64,000 bases of DNA. Source: Xestospongia muta (lineage: Eukaryota > Porifera > Demospongiae > Haplosclerida > Petrosiidae). Numbering within the stretch: position 1 is the first letter of the stretch; each line of letters starts with the position of its first letter. The notes beneath the pieces were generated by a model, which was not told where the DNA came from, ran no database searches, and saw only the letters and a program-made list of their open reading frames with translations. The DNA lies in NCBI GenBank assembly GCA_963693285.1, contig OY848920.1:5035135-5099134 (forward strand), read 5' to 3'. This document shows, one piece after another, positions 13,741 to 25,363 of the stretch. The translations under genes were made by a program, and so were the position numbers.

Positions 13741-15375
13741 CCTTTCTAAACTGTATGTATCTTTAAGAAACTCGTACTTTATTAGTATCAGTAGTATCGC
13801 TAGTACATTGTGACTTACTGTTAATAAAACACTTATAATAGATTGATGATGAACAAAGTAATATGATACGTAAATAGTGTAACCAAACTTGTTCACTTGT
13901 TTTGTTAATTAATTTTCAATAATATTCATTAGGTGACAATATAGCTAATTGCAATGATTACTGTTACAAATTATACTGTTATACTACTAATAATATTTTA
14001 TAATTGATTTTCTTGCAACCACAATATTCGTATAAAGATACTATGACAGTAGTAACTATTTTATGAATGCCATATCAAAGAAAAATGGAAATAGATTACT
14101 CTGCTTATATGATATCATGTCATTCATCATGTAATAAACACAGTATCATTTAACTTGCTCCAAAATGTTGACAAATACAGAATAGTTCCAATTTTAGTGT
14201 TCATAAAATGCATTTTCTTTGTTCTTCTGGCTTTATTAGAGCAAATATATTATGTGCTGTTTTGTTAATGAAACGATGCTAAGAGATCTTGTTTGAAATA
14301 AAGATCACATTGATCTATAATAAATGTTATATAGTGAGTACAGACCACAATCAGTTATCCCATCTTATTATATTTAGTTTACTGCCTGTGTACTGCGTAA
14401 AATCAGCAATCACTTTTATACTTCTAGATAGTGGCTTCAAATACAATGTATCATGTACATTGAGGCTCTCAAATTATACACCTCTCAAACACACACTCAC
14501 ACATGCTAATAATCCTATAATATTATTGAGTTTTGTGCTGGTTGGGCACACACTAGTAGTACTTTTTAACAAAATATAAACTATCTGGAGACAGAACTGA
14601 TATACAAATAAAAATGATGAGCTGGGGAAAACAAACAAATCGACTTCAAATTCATCGAAACAGCTAAAATAAAAACAACCAAAAAAGTCACATGACAACA
14701 AAACTAATACTGAAAAATAAATTACAGAAAAAAGACAATAATAAATTGTGTAGTCAGAATCCAAGTAATATCACTAGAGTATGATGATTACAGATACATG
14801 TAGCTCATATAATCCAAGATAAAATTACATCACACAAACATACAGCCATAACATCCTGGACCTGATTGAAGAGGTAGCACTACCACACCTTGCTAGACTA
14901 GAAAAAATTGCCACCACCAGCAAAATTTTAATTCAAATAATAATTTATAGGATACATGTTACCATTAATATACTTATAACTGTTAAATTAAATTAGTTGT
15001 ATCAACTACTTTATAGTCACTTGACTTACACAGAATATAATGACAGCCCTAACAGCATTTGTCTAACCAATGAGATAATTAACTAAATATAACTGTCCAT
15101 CAGTATATTTTACTTATGGCAGCAGTTTTATCTTTACTACTTTGAAACATTTTATGCTATATTTTATACAGCTAAAATGACTATGGATTAGTTATATCAA
15201 ATATGATTATACAACAACAAGATCATGTAAATAACTATAAAATCAGCTAAATCAAAGTCCCATAAAGCAAAAATTAAAAATTACCTGAACAGAGAACTGA
15301 GAGAAGTTAAGGATCATAACTAGTGAGAGCTTGTGAGAGCATAATAAATAAAGTAACAATAAATAATGGAATGTA

Positions 15376-15470
15376 TGCATGTGCATACTGCACTCTAGAA
15401 TGACAACTAATCATACAACTTCCTTAATATACACTGACTATACAGGAAGTGATGTCATGTTAAAAGCATA
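15376..15470. repeat. Dispersed repeat equivalent to the flanks of the MITE at 16838
   Basis: ATGCATGTGCATACTGCACTCTAGA is followed at once by ATGACAACTAATCATACAACTTCC and GACTATACAGGAAGTGATGT. The first half matches the sequence just left of the MITE (16790-16815) and the second matches the sequence just right of it (17711-17780). This copy therefore resembles an unoccupied site of the same host repeat. Confidence 0.6.
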
Positions 15471-15629
15471 TATATGGGTTTGGTTTCGGTCTAATTCACT
15501 TCAGTCAACTGAATATATCTCCCAAATCATACACCACACTAATGTACTCACACATCCCTAATAATAATACTGAGGTTTTGCGCTGGCTGTGTGTACACAC
15601 AATGATAACAATTAACAATCTAGAGATAT

Positions 15630-15796
15630 AAAGAGTGGGCTAGGCAAGGACACAGCTTAAGTACATTATGTAACACCTTCATCATAACTTCCTGTGATAT
15701 CTCAATGTATCCATTTTTGGATGCATTGAGGACCACCTTCTGACTGCCTCTACTTGGTAATAATGGCTGCTGTAGCTCCAGCTGAATGTTCAAAAA
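15630..15796 (-). CDS. Candidate exon, unrecognised ectodomain-like segment
   Basis: An acceptor (CTTCACAG) is followed by an open minus-strand frame that starts FLNIQLELQQPLLPSRG, continues through LNASKNGYIEISQEVMMKV and stops near 15626. Composition is that of a real protein rather than AT-rich noise. The donor is uncertain; GTGTTA after MMK is the best visible. It could belong with the exon remnants at 16262-16555 and 10149-10007, but the frame does not fit the phase-1 donor at 16262, so membership is unproven. Confidence 0.35.
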
Positions 15797-15883
15797 CTGT
15801 GAAGAACAAATTCAGAATGATCATATCCAAAATTATTAATTCTTAACTTAACCAGTTCTCTAACTCTAGTGTAGCTAATTCCA

Positions 15884-16093
15884 CTATTTTTCCTTAATTT
15901 GATCATTCAGCTGAGTATACCATGGAATAATCTGAGATAAGAATCTAATACTCAAATGAGCCACTTCATAATACTTCACTAACATTGTCACAGGACAAGT
16001 GGACAAGTCCAACTTAACTACAAGAACCTGATTGCCATGTTGATATTGGTCCATCTTACTAAAGTGTACAATAATGTACATATGTTGTAGCAA
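15884..16093 (-). pseudogene. Tyrosine recombinase fragment (DIRS/Ngaro or Crypton type)
   Basis: The minus-strand frame encodes HFSKMDQYQHGNQVLVV and STCPVTMLVKYYEVA. The pattern SK(T)DQY, G, V then TCPV..L..Y is typical of the core of eukaryotic tyrosine recombinases carried by DIRS-like retrotransposons and Cryptons. The fragment lacks the downstream His-x-x-Arg and Tyr region and stops at 15884. It is a scrap, sitting between exon remnants of the putative membrane protein. Family assignment is from motif memory. Confidence 0.5.
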
Positions 16094-16261
16094 GAAAGAT
16101 ATATATATAAATGAACTCTCCTACCAGTCTTGAATTGATATTAAAGGTGATCTATATTTTCCAACTTTAATTATGCTCAAAACAGAACTAGGCACTTTCA
16201 TTCACTATGTCTGTCCAGAATAAAATGACATGTGTCAAACTTCCCTTAACATTCTCTGTAC

Positions 16262-16555
16262 CTGAAACTGTTATAGGATTTGGACTATTGTGTACTTCAC
16301 AGTACATAGTAGTGCAAGTCATAATGTCTAACTGTTCTAAGTTATCACAAACAACACCAGTGTCAATAACACAATTATAGACTTCAGTCATGCCATATAG
16401 ATTTAATGACTCTAACAAACTTTAGCTAAAACTTCTCTTTTGCTGTCCATTGCTGTTACTTTTATTTTCCAACACTGGTTGTACGACATCCAAAGTTTTT
16501 TTGACATGATCCTCTTCATTGAAATTGGAATGTATTTTTATTCCTCTTTCTAGAA
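16262..16555 (-). pseudogene. Exon remnant with dibasic cleavage-like site and clustered cysteines
   Basis: The minus-strand frame opens near 16555 (LERGIKIHSNFNEEDH), carries NGQQKRSFS then a TAA at 16424-16422, and continues in the same frame (SLLESLNLYGMTEVYN) through a cysteine cluster (CVIDTGVVCD, MTCTTMYCEVHN) to a consensus donor TTTCAG|GTACAG with the exon ending at 16262. A dibasic QKRS site followed by paired cysteines is reminiscent of the light chain of an integrin alpha subunit, but this is a weak resemblance. The in-frame TAA points to a pseudogene. Confidence 0.35.
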
Positions 16556-16837
16556 AACTCTAGCAGCTTCTCTCTCTCTATGATCATTTATTGACTTGCT
16601 CAGTTACTTTATCATTAAATTTCAAGGATTTCTATTTATAGACTATTTTGAAGATATAATTGATAATAATATCTATGCAAGAACTGAGTTTAAGTTACTA
16701 GATCATTAATTATTGGATAATTAATGGCATGTTCTCCCTGTCATTCATGATTCAGAACAAAATTAACAGTAAATAAGACAATGTACATGTACGCATGTGC
16801 ACTACTGCACTCTAGACTAAAAAATGCACTAAAGTGC

Positions 16838-17626
16838 TTAACCTCGCTGCGGTGCCCAGTGTAAATCTATACTGCAGAGTGCATGTTACATGTACATTTA
16901 AGATTGGACAAGGTGTGGTCAAATTATTGATGGGATCACGTGATGCATATTACAAACAGTTGTTTGATGACTCAGTATTTCTCTTCAATCAAAGGGAAAA
17001 AGCTTTGTCGTTTACTGGGTACTTTGCACTCTGATTGACGTGTCTGTGAAGCTGTAACTGAGTAAGTAATAGTATCATTCAATTGCCAAGCAAGATTAAG
17101 TGCTAGATTCGTGATAGATGTTTCTCTGAGCCTTTACATGACACTTAAAAATGTTTCAATATTTCATATCCAAAATTTATTGTAATTTGAAAATGAAAGC
17201 GTTCTTTGGAAACGTCATGTAGTACAAATATAAATCGATATATTATCTATTAGTAGCAGTTTTTTCAGTGCTATGAGACGTTTCCTGAATACGTTACTTC
17301 ACTCCAAGTTCACAAAACACTTTTCAGAACTTTTCTGATGATTACTTCGACGAACGGCCTTCTGTCTTGCTGATGCGTATTCCTCTGAGATTGTTTACAA
17401 CATACTAAAAAATCTCCACGTTAATTTTTTTACTTTTCGAGAAACGGCACTTGACCTCTGCAGGCTGAAAATTCTTCTGAGAGTTTTAAGCTTCTGTTTT
17501 TCTTGACGATGTTCTTGATACTACCGTTGTTAAGTCCACATGTTTTTCTATTCGTTGCTAAACTTTGTTAGCTGCTAACGCTTCGGTTGCCAAGTTATAG
17601 CAGTTCAAAAAACAACCCCAGTAACA

Positions 17627-17667
<41 letters not shown>

Positions 17668-17713
17668 ACAGACTACAGTACCATCGCTATGCGCCCACGC
17701 ACAGAGAGGTTAA
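16838..17713. mobile_element. TTAA-flanked MITE, copy 1 (piggyBac-like ends)
   Basis: The left end TTAA-CCTCGCTGCG at 16838 and the right end CGCACAGAGAGG-TTAA ending at 17713 form short terminal inverted repeats bordered by TTAA, the target site of piggyBac-type transposases. The 876-bp interior is non-coding and carries a CA repeat near the right end. Its right-hand part, from about 17174, is shared with 48281-48807. It is non-autonomous: no transposase is visible. The target-site assignment is inference from the ends. Confidence 0.6.
17625..17666. repeat. (CA)n microsatellite inside the MITE
   Basis: About 20 CA units. The second copy of the element carries a shorter, interrupted CA run at 48734-48760, so the tract is an ancestral part of the element. 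Confidence 0.9.
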
Positions 17714-17859
17714 TGACAACTATCGTCATACAACTGCCTTTATATACACTGACCACACAGGAAGTGATGTCTGTTAAAAACATTCTGTGGGAGCTGCCTA
17801 ATTCGTAACTATTTGGGGGGGGACAAAAACTGGTCTGGCATGAGAAGTTACCTAATATT

Positions 17860-17905
17860 CAATTCTTCCAATTTTACAAATTACAGTTATTTCCGGTATT
17901 TATTG
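17860..17905 (+). promoter_or_regulatory. Conserved block upstream of gene A (shared with gene C)
   Basis: CCAATTTTACAAATTACAGT plus the following TATTTCCGGTATT recurs with only two visible differences in the reverse complement of about 58084-58118, upstream of gene C. Conservation at the same side of two related genes suggests a shared promoter or 5' untranslated segment carried along in the duplication. Function is inferred. Confidence 0.35.
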
Positions 17906-17931
17906 GTGTTTGGAATAACACACTCAACCAG

Positions 17932-18027
17932 TCCCTTTTACCTGGGAAACAGTGATTAGTTGTATTGAGGGTCCTATTGTTTTAAACAAGAGGAAAGCTA
18001 ATGAGATACGTCAATATCTTAGTGAAG
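17932..18027 (+). CDS. Gene A exon: C-terminal part of a death-fold domain
   Basis: A 96-nt exon, phase 1 to phase 1, with acceptor CAACCAG and donor GAAG|GTAAAA. It encodes FTWETVISCIEGPIVLNKRK and NEIRQYLSE, the last helices of a death-type adaptor fold (pattern TWETVI..I..PIV.N...A..I). The same block is in gene C at 54934-55092, where the exon extends 21 codons further upstream. In gene A the homologous upstream codons are out of frame with an in-frame TAA, so either the acceptor has moved or this end is damaged. No start codon was found for gene A. Confidence 0.55.
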
Positions 18028-19007
18028 GTAAAAACTATTTGATATTAAATATGCAAGCAAATGATACTGTAATTGTTTTCAGCATACCCTTGATTGTATA
18101 CATAATGGTAGGCTAAGTAAAATTTTAAGGAAATAAAACTTGCTGGTAGTTCAACTTATATATTTTACAGTATTATTTATAATTTTACCTGGACAAACAG
18201 CTAGGAATGGATCATTATTAACAGAGAAAGAAACACCTAATTTAATGTGTAGTTCCTCATATTGTTCTGACCAATTAAGGAAGTCATGTGATTTCAGGTT
18301 GATTCTCAGGAAGTTGACAACTGTTCCTAAAACGATAATCATCTTCAAATGTCAGCTTCATAACATTTGATCCAAATCTTATAACTAACTTTCACTCATA
18401 TTTTAGTGTAATACTCTGTTTTATTAGTTCTTAAAGAAGAGAATAGACTTTTTTATTTTTTTTATCTATCTCTTTTAAAACATACAAGCTCCACTTTTCA
18501 TTGTTTTGAAACCAACCATATCTTTAGAGCCAGATGAAATAAATACTAAGTCAATCATTACATTATGACCCTGATTTATTTGATGAAGTTAACAGTCTGT
18601 AAATTTTTAGTTTGTTGTTATGATGACTATTTGTAGTGGCTTTTTTCATCTATTGACACTTTAAAAGGTAAATTAGGAATTTAGTGGTTAATTATTAGTA
18701 AGTTACAGGAAGTGCATACACCAATATAAAATTAATACTCTTATCTTTTAATATTTAGAATTTGGATCTAAGGTATTGTATTAATTTGTCATTGATGTAT
18801 GGACTCTCTGTTTATAGACACAATCAACTAATATTGTGTTTGTATTTGGTAGTTTGAATTATTGCCTGTTTTAACAATCTGACTTGTTAATTCATCCATG
18901 CATGTGTTAATACCAATAACATGATTACACTTATTACATTGTTTAACAAAGCAAAGATCATATTGTTAGATCAATATTAAATTGTATATTTTTCTATTTC
19001 ATATTAG

Positions 19008-19303
19008 GTAATACAGTTGAAGGAAGTATACATGTACATACTTTACCAGATCATCTCTTGGATCAACAACCTACAGTTAAAGAATTAATTTCACATGCTA
19101 GAATAGCAATATGGAATCAGTTGGGTATCCAACTAGGACTGGACAGAGTGGATCTAGCTGGATGTCATGATTGTACCAGTATGTATCAGTTATGGATTGA
19201 GGAGAAAGCAAGAGAAGCAACTAGAAGGAATTTATTAGATGCTTTAAGAACTATTAGACAGAACAATGTAGCCATGATTTATGAAGATTATTTAAAAACA
19301 TTG
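19008..19303 (+). CDS. Gene A exon: complete death domain
   Basis: The acceptor ATATTAG and the donor ACATTG|GTAAGT bound a 296-nt exon, phase 1 to phase 0. The domain spans about 80 residues: HARIAIWNQLGIQLGLDRVD (helices 1-2), then a cysteine-containing turn, MYQLWIEEKAREATRRNLLD (helices 3-4) and ALRTIRQNNVAMIYEDYLKT (helices 5-6). Death domains pair homotypically to assemble signalling platforms in the cytoplasm. The next exons lead into a Roco-like GTPase, as in other invertebrate death-domain/Roco proteins. Open reading past the donor reaches a stop at 19354, which would give a short form if the intron were retained. Confidence 0.85.
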
Positions 19304-20513
19304 GTAAGTTACACTGTTTGTGCATCATTGTGTATATGTATATATTATAATTAATAGAGTGGACCCCTTAGCTAAAAAAATTCCCTGTCATTGCCCTATA
19401 CATTAGTATACTGATGTGTATATTATTTATATACTTGTGGTTTTATAACAGCATAGACTATATAAACAACTTGTGATATTACCCAAGAAATGTAGCCCTC
19501 CATAAAATATCATTTAGCTTCTAAATATTTATGTGTTGACAAACTTATTGGCCCATCAATAATGACAGAAGCCCTAATACATCTCATGAGATCTGTATTA
19601 ACTTGACATTTGTTGGTTAAGAGGAACTAGCTATAAGGTTTTTGTTTTTGAAGTGGAATTACATCATATGGAATTATATAGGATAAAAGAAAGAAACAAG
19701 GTAGCAATCAATGAATACACAATATATACAAAATCCCATCATAAGTGGCTAACAGGTATCACTCTTTTAAGGTTTAGTCAATCCAGAAAATATACCTAAC
19801 CATTCATACTGGCAGTAGTGAATAGTCAAGTCGTAGGTAGTTCTGGCCTTCATTTATGTAGTTAAAGATTTCACTGCATTTACACACACACACACATATA
19901 AATCAGTATTTTTCTATAAATTTCATCCCTTATTGTCATTGGGATTATTGCCCTACATATCTTAGCATATTTTAGTATGTTTCTTTATTATTTGTTTTAG
20001 GGCTATACCAAATTTTCATCATGTACAATGAAACTTAGAAATTATTAGTTTTTAGTAACTATGTAATTAATGGTAAAAATAAGAAAGTAGTATCCATTGG
20101 CATAGGCAAGCTAGTAGCATGATGATGGATAAGTTCATGTTATTTTAATGCTATCCTGCCAATGTGCTATTCCAATGCAGCTTTTTGATGATAAAGTTTT
20201 GTCATTATCCCTAGGCATTAGTGAGGTAGCTGTTCATACTACAACTACAATTAGAAAACAAATTGATTGTCAGACTACTTTGCTATTGTTCTTTCAATAC
20301 TTTATGCCTTAACTTAAAGGCTTTGGCAACACACAAAAATGAGAGGTGTGTGTTTATAAAAGTCTGCAAAAGTGTTATATATGAAATTTGAGGCCATAAT
20401 GTATAATAAATAACATGTGACATCCTTTTCATGAGCAAATCCCACAAATTAAGCCCTATCATACATGTAATGATATGTTTGAAAAGATGTATGTAATATT
20501 AATTTTTTCTTAG

Positions 20514-20580
20514 ATCAGTGGAGTTCAGAGTACTGAACAGACTATAAGAGATAATACCAGCCAAAATGAAGCAGAACAAC
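20514..20580 (+). CDS. Gene A linker exon 1
   Basis: The acceptor TTTTTTCTTAG and the donor CAAC|GTGAGT bound a 67-nt exon, phase 0 to phase 1, joining the death-domain exon to the next linker. It encodes ISGVQSTEQTIRDNTSQNEA and a few more polar residues. Low-complexity polar spacer with no domain. Confidence 0.7.
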
Positions 20581-21523
20581 GTGAGTGATAACAGAGTTTC
20601 TTCTATTAGTCTAAACAATTATTAATAACATTTATCATAAATCATGAATAATTCGTTGGCTTAAAATTCATTTTTTACAAATTTAGTACATGTATGTTCC
20701 TCAATATCATGTAGTACATCTTGATATGACATAAACTCAAGAGATATACACATTCCTTAGTGCTAAGTATCTATACTAACTGTACATCTGGAATGGTCAA
20801 TTCATGAGGCTAGTGCATATGTTTCCCTAAACAATGGTATCACTGCAGATTATGGATACTTAATAGATTTTGGGATTGTCAATTCTGTAATAACAATGAA
20901 TGCAATTTCCCGTCATAACCACAGTATCAAACTACAAGCAAAATTCTAGTCTCAAGAATGTCAATATTGTAAACCATAGTATGATGTTTAATGAGAGTCA
21001 TAAGGTATCAAAACCACAATAATATGCTTTTGTACACTGCCTTATTACCAGCTTATGGACTATATTAACAACCCTTACAATCAGTTGTGTATTAAACCTG
21101 AGCATCAGAGTTCCATAACCATTGCCCACTTAAAACAAAAATGTTATATTTAGAGATTATGGGTTATAACTATGTTTCAAATGGTCATTGTTGTGTTTTT
21201 ATTTGAGGATAACATCAATTCCATTGCCATTCAAAGATATAGAAGGGAATACTATTAGCTATTAGTTTACAGTAGATTGAAATGCTTTGCCTTGTAACAG
21301 ACACATGCCCACACACAAACAAAACATTAACCTTTCTCTTGCATAGAGTGGTCAGGATTAATGAGATAATGATATAACAGTCCCAAAGTATCAAATAATG
21401 ATTGTGTAACTTTAATTATATCATTGTGTTATGTATAAATCAATGCTAATAATGTTTCAATTAGTTTAAACATTGCCAAGTCTTTCATTTAAAAAATGAT
21501 TTGATCATACTTGTTTTGTATAG

Positions 21524-21598
21524 CCTACTCACAAGACAAATTAGAACAAATTGGAGATACCAGAGAAGCAGATGTTATCAGTGATTTCCCTGTACTTG
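21524..21598 (+). CDS. Gene A linker exon 2
   Basis: A 75-nt exon, phase 1 to phase 1 (acceptor TTGTATAG, donor CTTG|GTAAGT), encoding YSQDKLEQIGDTREADVISD and FPVL. It splices in frame to the GTPase exon at 22173. Polar spacer with no known fold. Confidence 0.7.
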
Positions 21599-22172
21599 GT
21601 AAGTCACATAGTGTGTGTGCATTAAAATTGTTCTTCTAAGTCTTAGGGTATACTAGACAATAACTGACAAGTCTGATTGTGTCATTTATGGTCATTAGTA
21701 TAACAGTAGTTACCAGGCATTCCCTTCCTTTGATGAACACCTGAATACTAAGCTAATTTTAGTCTTGTAGATCTAGAGGTCTATAGTGGAGGTTAAAGCT
21801 CTCTAATGATAGCACTATCCATACATCCATTAATTTTTGCAACATTTTTGTGCACATTATGTAAAGGTGTGAGGGTTGTCATCACATGCAGCTAATTAGA
21901 GTTGAGTAAGCACAATCAAGTGTATCTACAGTATAGTTATGTCAATTAGCTATGAAGTGCTTCCTTGATGATCATGAATCTACAAAGAAGAAACAGGAAG
22001 TTTCTAGTACCTTTACTTATTAGCAACATATAAATATTATTATGTATAAATGAAATTGCTTGATTGTTTAACCACATAAATTACTGGATTTAGGTATATA
22101 GTATTCATTGTCTTAAGTTATTTAATGTTTTATTGATTTTTCTGCCTCATTTATAATATCTCAATTTATTAG

Positions 22173-24161
22173 ACAAGCGTCATTTTCATGACGCTCTTGA
22201 AAATAGTGGATCTGTTGAAACTAAAATTATTAAAGCTGTTGTACAAGGTCCAGCCAGAGCTGGAAAAACGTCATTAAAGTGTTTAATTCTATCTCAACCA
22301 TATAAAAGTGATAACAGTACTGGCTGTTTTGAGTCTCCTCAAGTTGCTGTTAAAGAATATTCCATGAGTCATTATTGTCTGCAAGAAGATGAATATCACT
22401 GGCAATTTGTGGATAGTAAAGACATGGTTAGTAAATTTGCTAATGAAATTCAAGATGTGATGATGCAGGTTAACAGCAAGAGAACACCAATTACCAAACA
22501 ACCTAATAATACTGGTCATAGCATGAATGATGTTCCAAAACCTTCGTCTTCATCAAAGCCTTCTCCTATTAGTGAAAAAGACTCTGAGTTCATAGAAACA
22601 ATAAATGCAGCTTGTGACAAAAAAACAAAGTTAACATTTCACAAAGAATGGCTCTACTTCATTGACTGTGGTGGTCAAATACAATTTCAACAATTAATAC
22701 AAGCCTTCATACCTTGTGCATCAGCTTTAATGTTAGTTATTGATCTAACTAGAGATCTCACTAGTCAATGTTCTGCCATCATGCAATGTGAAGAAAAAAT
22801 GTTAAAAGTAAGTGAATACTTGCCCACAGTCGAAATCCTTTTAAAGCGTCTTTCAATTATGGTTACTTCTAGTGGCCTCCAACAACAGTTAGTTGAAGCC
22901 AAGGGCCATCCTGCTATAACTGTCAGTCCAAATAAAATACAAGTCCTTGTAATTGCTACACACCTTGGTGAGTATGAAAATCAAGATAAGGTAATGGAAA
23001 CTATTGATAAGAAGGAAGAAAAACTTAGACATATTTTTAAGCCCATAAAAGATAATCTGATATTGTATGGTGGAAAGATTTTGTTCAAAATTGATGCAAG
23101 TTCAACAGCTATTGAAAACAATCTCTCTAAACAATTACTTGCTCATGATGACAGAGTTATTCGTGAAAGATTAAGTAAGAACAGTTTTAAAGTAAAAATT
23201 CCATTAAGTTGGTATGCGTTTGAACTTTTGTTACGTCAAAAAAGTAATGAAAGTTGTGGAGTGCTTTCTAAGGAGTATTGTGAATATATTGGCGAAACAT
23301 TGGGTCTAACAAAACCAGAAGTGCAGAGTGCTTTAAAATTTTTCCATTTCCTCAACACTATCTTGTACTATCCAGATGTGTCCAATTTAGTATTTATTAA
23401 ACCTGAGAGTCTAATTGAAATAATTCGTCAACTGGTTGTGCTTGTTTATGAAGAGCGACAATCTATTGATGAAGATCGTGTAACTACAGGTGATACTGAG
23501 AGGATTGCTAAAGATGGCATTATTTCAAGAAGTTTTTTTGAAGAATCTGAAAAATTTGTAGAGGTAGCTAATTCATTTCCTGATCTTAGTTCAGAACTTC
23601 TGAGAATATTTAAGTATCTTCTGATATCAACAGAATTGCCTGAGCAAAATACATTCTTTATGCCTGCCTTATTACCATTAACAGATCCTTCGAAAATCAT
23701 CATTAAAACCAACCACTGCATACTCTATTACTTTGATAAAGGAGTTCCACTTGGTCTCTTTTGTGCTATGGTTGTTAATCTTCTTTTAGAAAAACTTGAC
23801 ACCAAGAAAGTTTTTTGTGATAGATCAGTATGGAGAACTGATTCAGATTCTACAATGTACTCTAATTACATTACATTAAAGCATTATGAAATGGCTGATA
23901 GGAGAGTTATTTTTGTTGAATCTAATGACCTTTATGAGATTTACTTTGAGTGTGAAGATGATAAAGTAATTGGAGAGAAAGCTATTGATCATAATTTAAA
24001 GGAAACCATAGACAAACGTAAATTTAATGTTGAACCAAAAAAGGCAATCTTTCGTATATGTACTGATGGACAATCTAAACATGTTGTAGTCAAACATGCT
24101 TCTGGCCAATGGAGGTGTACTGAATGTTCCAAGGACACTAAAACTACTTTCACAAATAAAG
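22173..24161 (+). CDS. Gene A: Roco-like GTPase with COR region
   Basis: One 1989-nt exon, phase 1 to phase 1; the acceptor TTTATTAG precedes 22173, upstream of the first internal ATG at 22364. Order: P-loop VVQGPARAGKTSLK (G1, GGT at 22247); a polar insert rich in Ser/Pro; G3 DCGGQIQFQQ; a G4-like VLVIATHLGEYEN, where the usual Asp of THxD reads Gly; COR-A from about PLSWYAFELLLRQ through YIGETLGLTKPEVQ and FLNTILYYPDV; COR-B with FFMPALLPLTDP and GVPLGLFCAMVVN; and a C-terminal tail with a CTEC pair. Roco proteins are guanine-nucleotide switches that dimerise through COR. The end is set at the phase-1 donor AAAG|GTACAT so that the next exon keeps its frame. A stronger-looking phase-0 donor (TTA|GTAAGT, exon end 24178) would change the downstream frame. 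Confidence 0.85.
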
Positions 24162-24755
24162 GTACATGCATACATTTAGTAAGTGAGATAACACATTTTA
24201 GTTCTTAAAATGGTCAAAATAGTCTTTCTAACTCAGGACATTTATAATAATGTCATTAAAAATATTATTTTAGCTTGTGATTACCAAATGCTAAAGGATG
24301 AGGTATCAGTTAAGACTCTCAATCAAAGCTAGAATACATATATTGTGCACATGAACTTCATGTTCTTCCCACTTGTGTTTCCTGTATTCATGGAGTCCTG
24401 ATATACTCTTAGGTATTATACAAAATATACTGCCTTAATTACCTAAAATAGTATACCACAGGAACATAAAGGTATAGTTTGTTTTACTGATGTGTAATGA
24501 AGATACTTTACTGATTCATTCATTTGCTTGTAAAAGTAGACAGGCAAAAGAAAATACTCACAAAATAATTTTAATCAATATATAACATGTTACTGATGTT
24601 AGGGTTTAGGGTTAACATGTAACAATGTTGTTAACACTGTTACTAGTACAACTTACATTTAACTTTTAATACAAATGATAGTACTGATAATTTATATTAA
24701 CTATTTTATTGTGACACATTAGTAATTTAGTTTGTCATGTTGTTATTTTGTATAG

Positions 24756-24821
24756 ATTATAATCAACCCAACCAAATGGAGGAAATCTCACCATCAAAAA
24801 GTGAATCTACTACTTCCTCAA
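24756..24821 (+). CDS. Gene A linker exon X1
   Basis: A 66-nt exon, phase 1 to phase 1 (acceptor TTGTATAG, donor TCAA|GTCAGT), encoding YNQPNQMEEISPSKSESTTS. If the donor is not used the frame ends a few bases on at TAA, giving an alternative C-terminus. A decayed copy is at 26464 and a relative at 27423. Confidence 0.65.
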
Positions 24822-25363
24822 GTCAGTAATTGAACTTAATCATATCAGACATAATTTATAAATGATTATTTATCTTACATATCAAAGCCAACCTTAGATA
24901 GTAGTATGTGCGCCATTTCATATGTTGCTTCTAATCTCAGACAATATATGACATCCTGTACACATCAATTAATATCTGGGTTTAACAAATATTTAACCAT
25001 GCAGCTACATAACATATAATCTAAAACTGTAGACCACGTGACACTGATATCATAGCATATTTAATTGTTATATATTTGTACATGACATTGATTATTTTGT
25101 AAAAGGGAAGTCCCTTAACTGAATCCTTATCTCTTTACAAAAACACACACTGAGATATTGCCTGTATATTGTATAATATAATTGATGTACAATGAGAGGA
25201 TTTCTATATAGTTTTTTACCGTATCAGTTGAGACGAGATAATTAATTAGATATTTCATTTTTATATGATGTGGTTGTCAATGTTACATTATATTATGTTT
25301 GTGTTACATTATATATATAATGTACCTTTTTATCTTTTAATATAACCGTTTTTCATTATACAG

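Larger units (their letters stand above)
10250..15600. other. Gene-poor AT-rich stretch
   Basis: No supported gene was seen. The open frames in 11171-11660, 14289-14764 and 15379-15561 have no recognisable family, and most overlap frames on the other strand. The stretch holds several short repeats (described separately). It would be one long intron if the minus-strand exons at 10.1 and 15.7 kb belong to one gene. Confidence 0.5.

Noticed and set aside
14289..14764. Overlapping plus and minus frames of 96 codons each
   Set aside because: They overlap antisense to each other, have no family, and contain the dispersed repeat material found elsewhere in the region.
17587..17808. Plus-strand frame with Thr-His repeat
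   Set aside because: It is a translation of the CA microsatellite within the MITE.
18140..18370. Plus and minus frames of about 70 codons
   Set aside because: They overlap in opposite directions and lie in the intron between the two death-fold exons of gene A, with no recognised domain.
24601..24620. Telomere-like TTAGGGTTTAGGGTT
   Set aside because: Only two imperfect units in an intron; no array.
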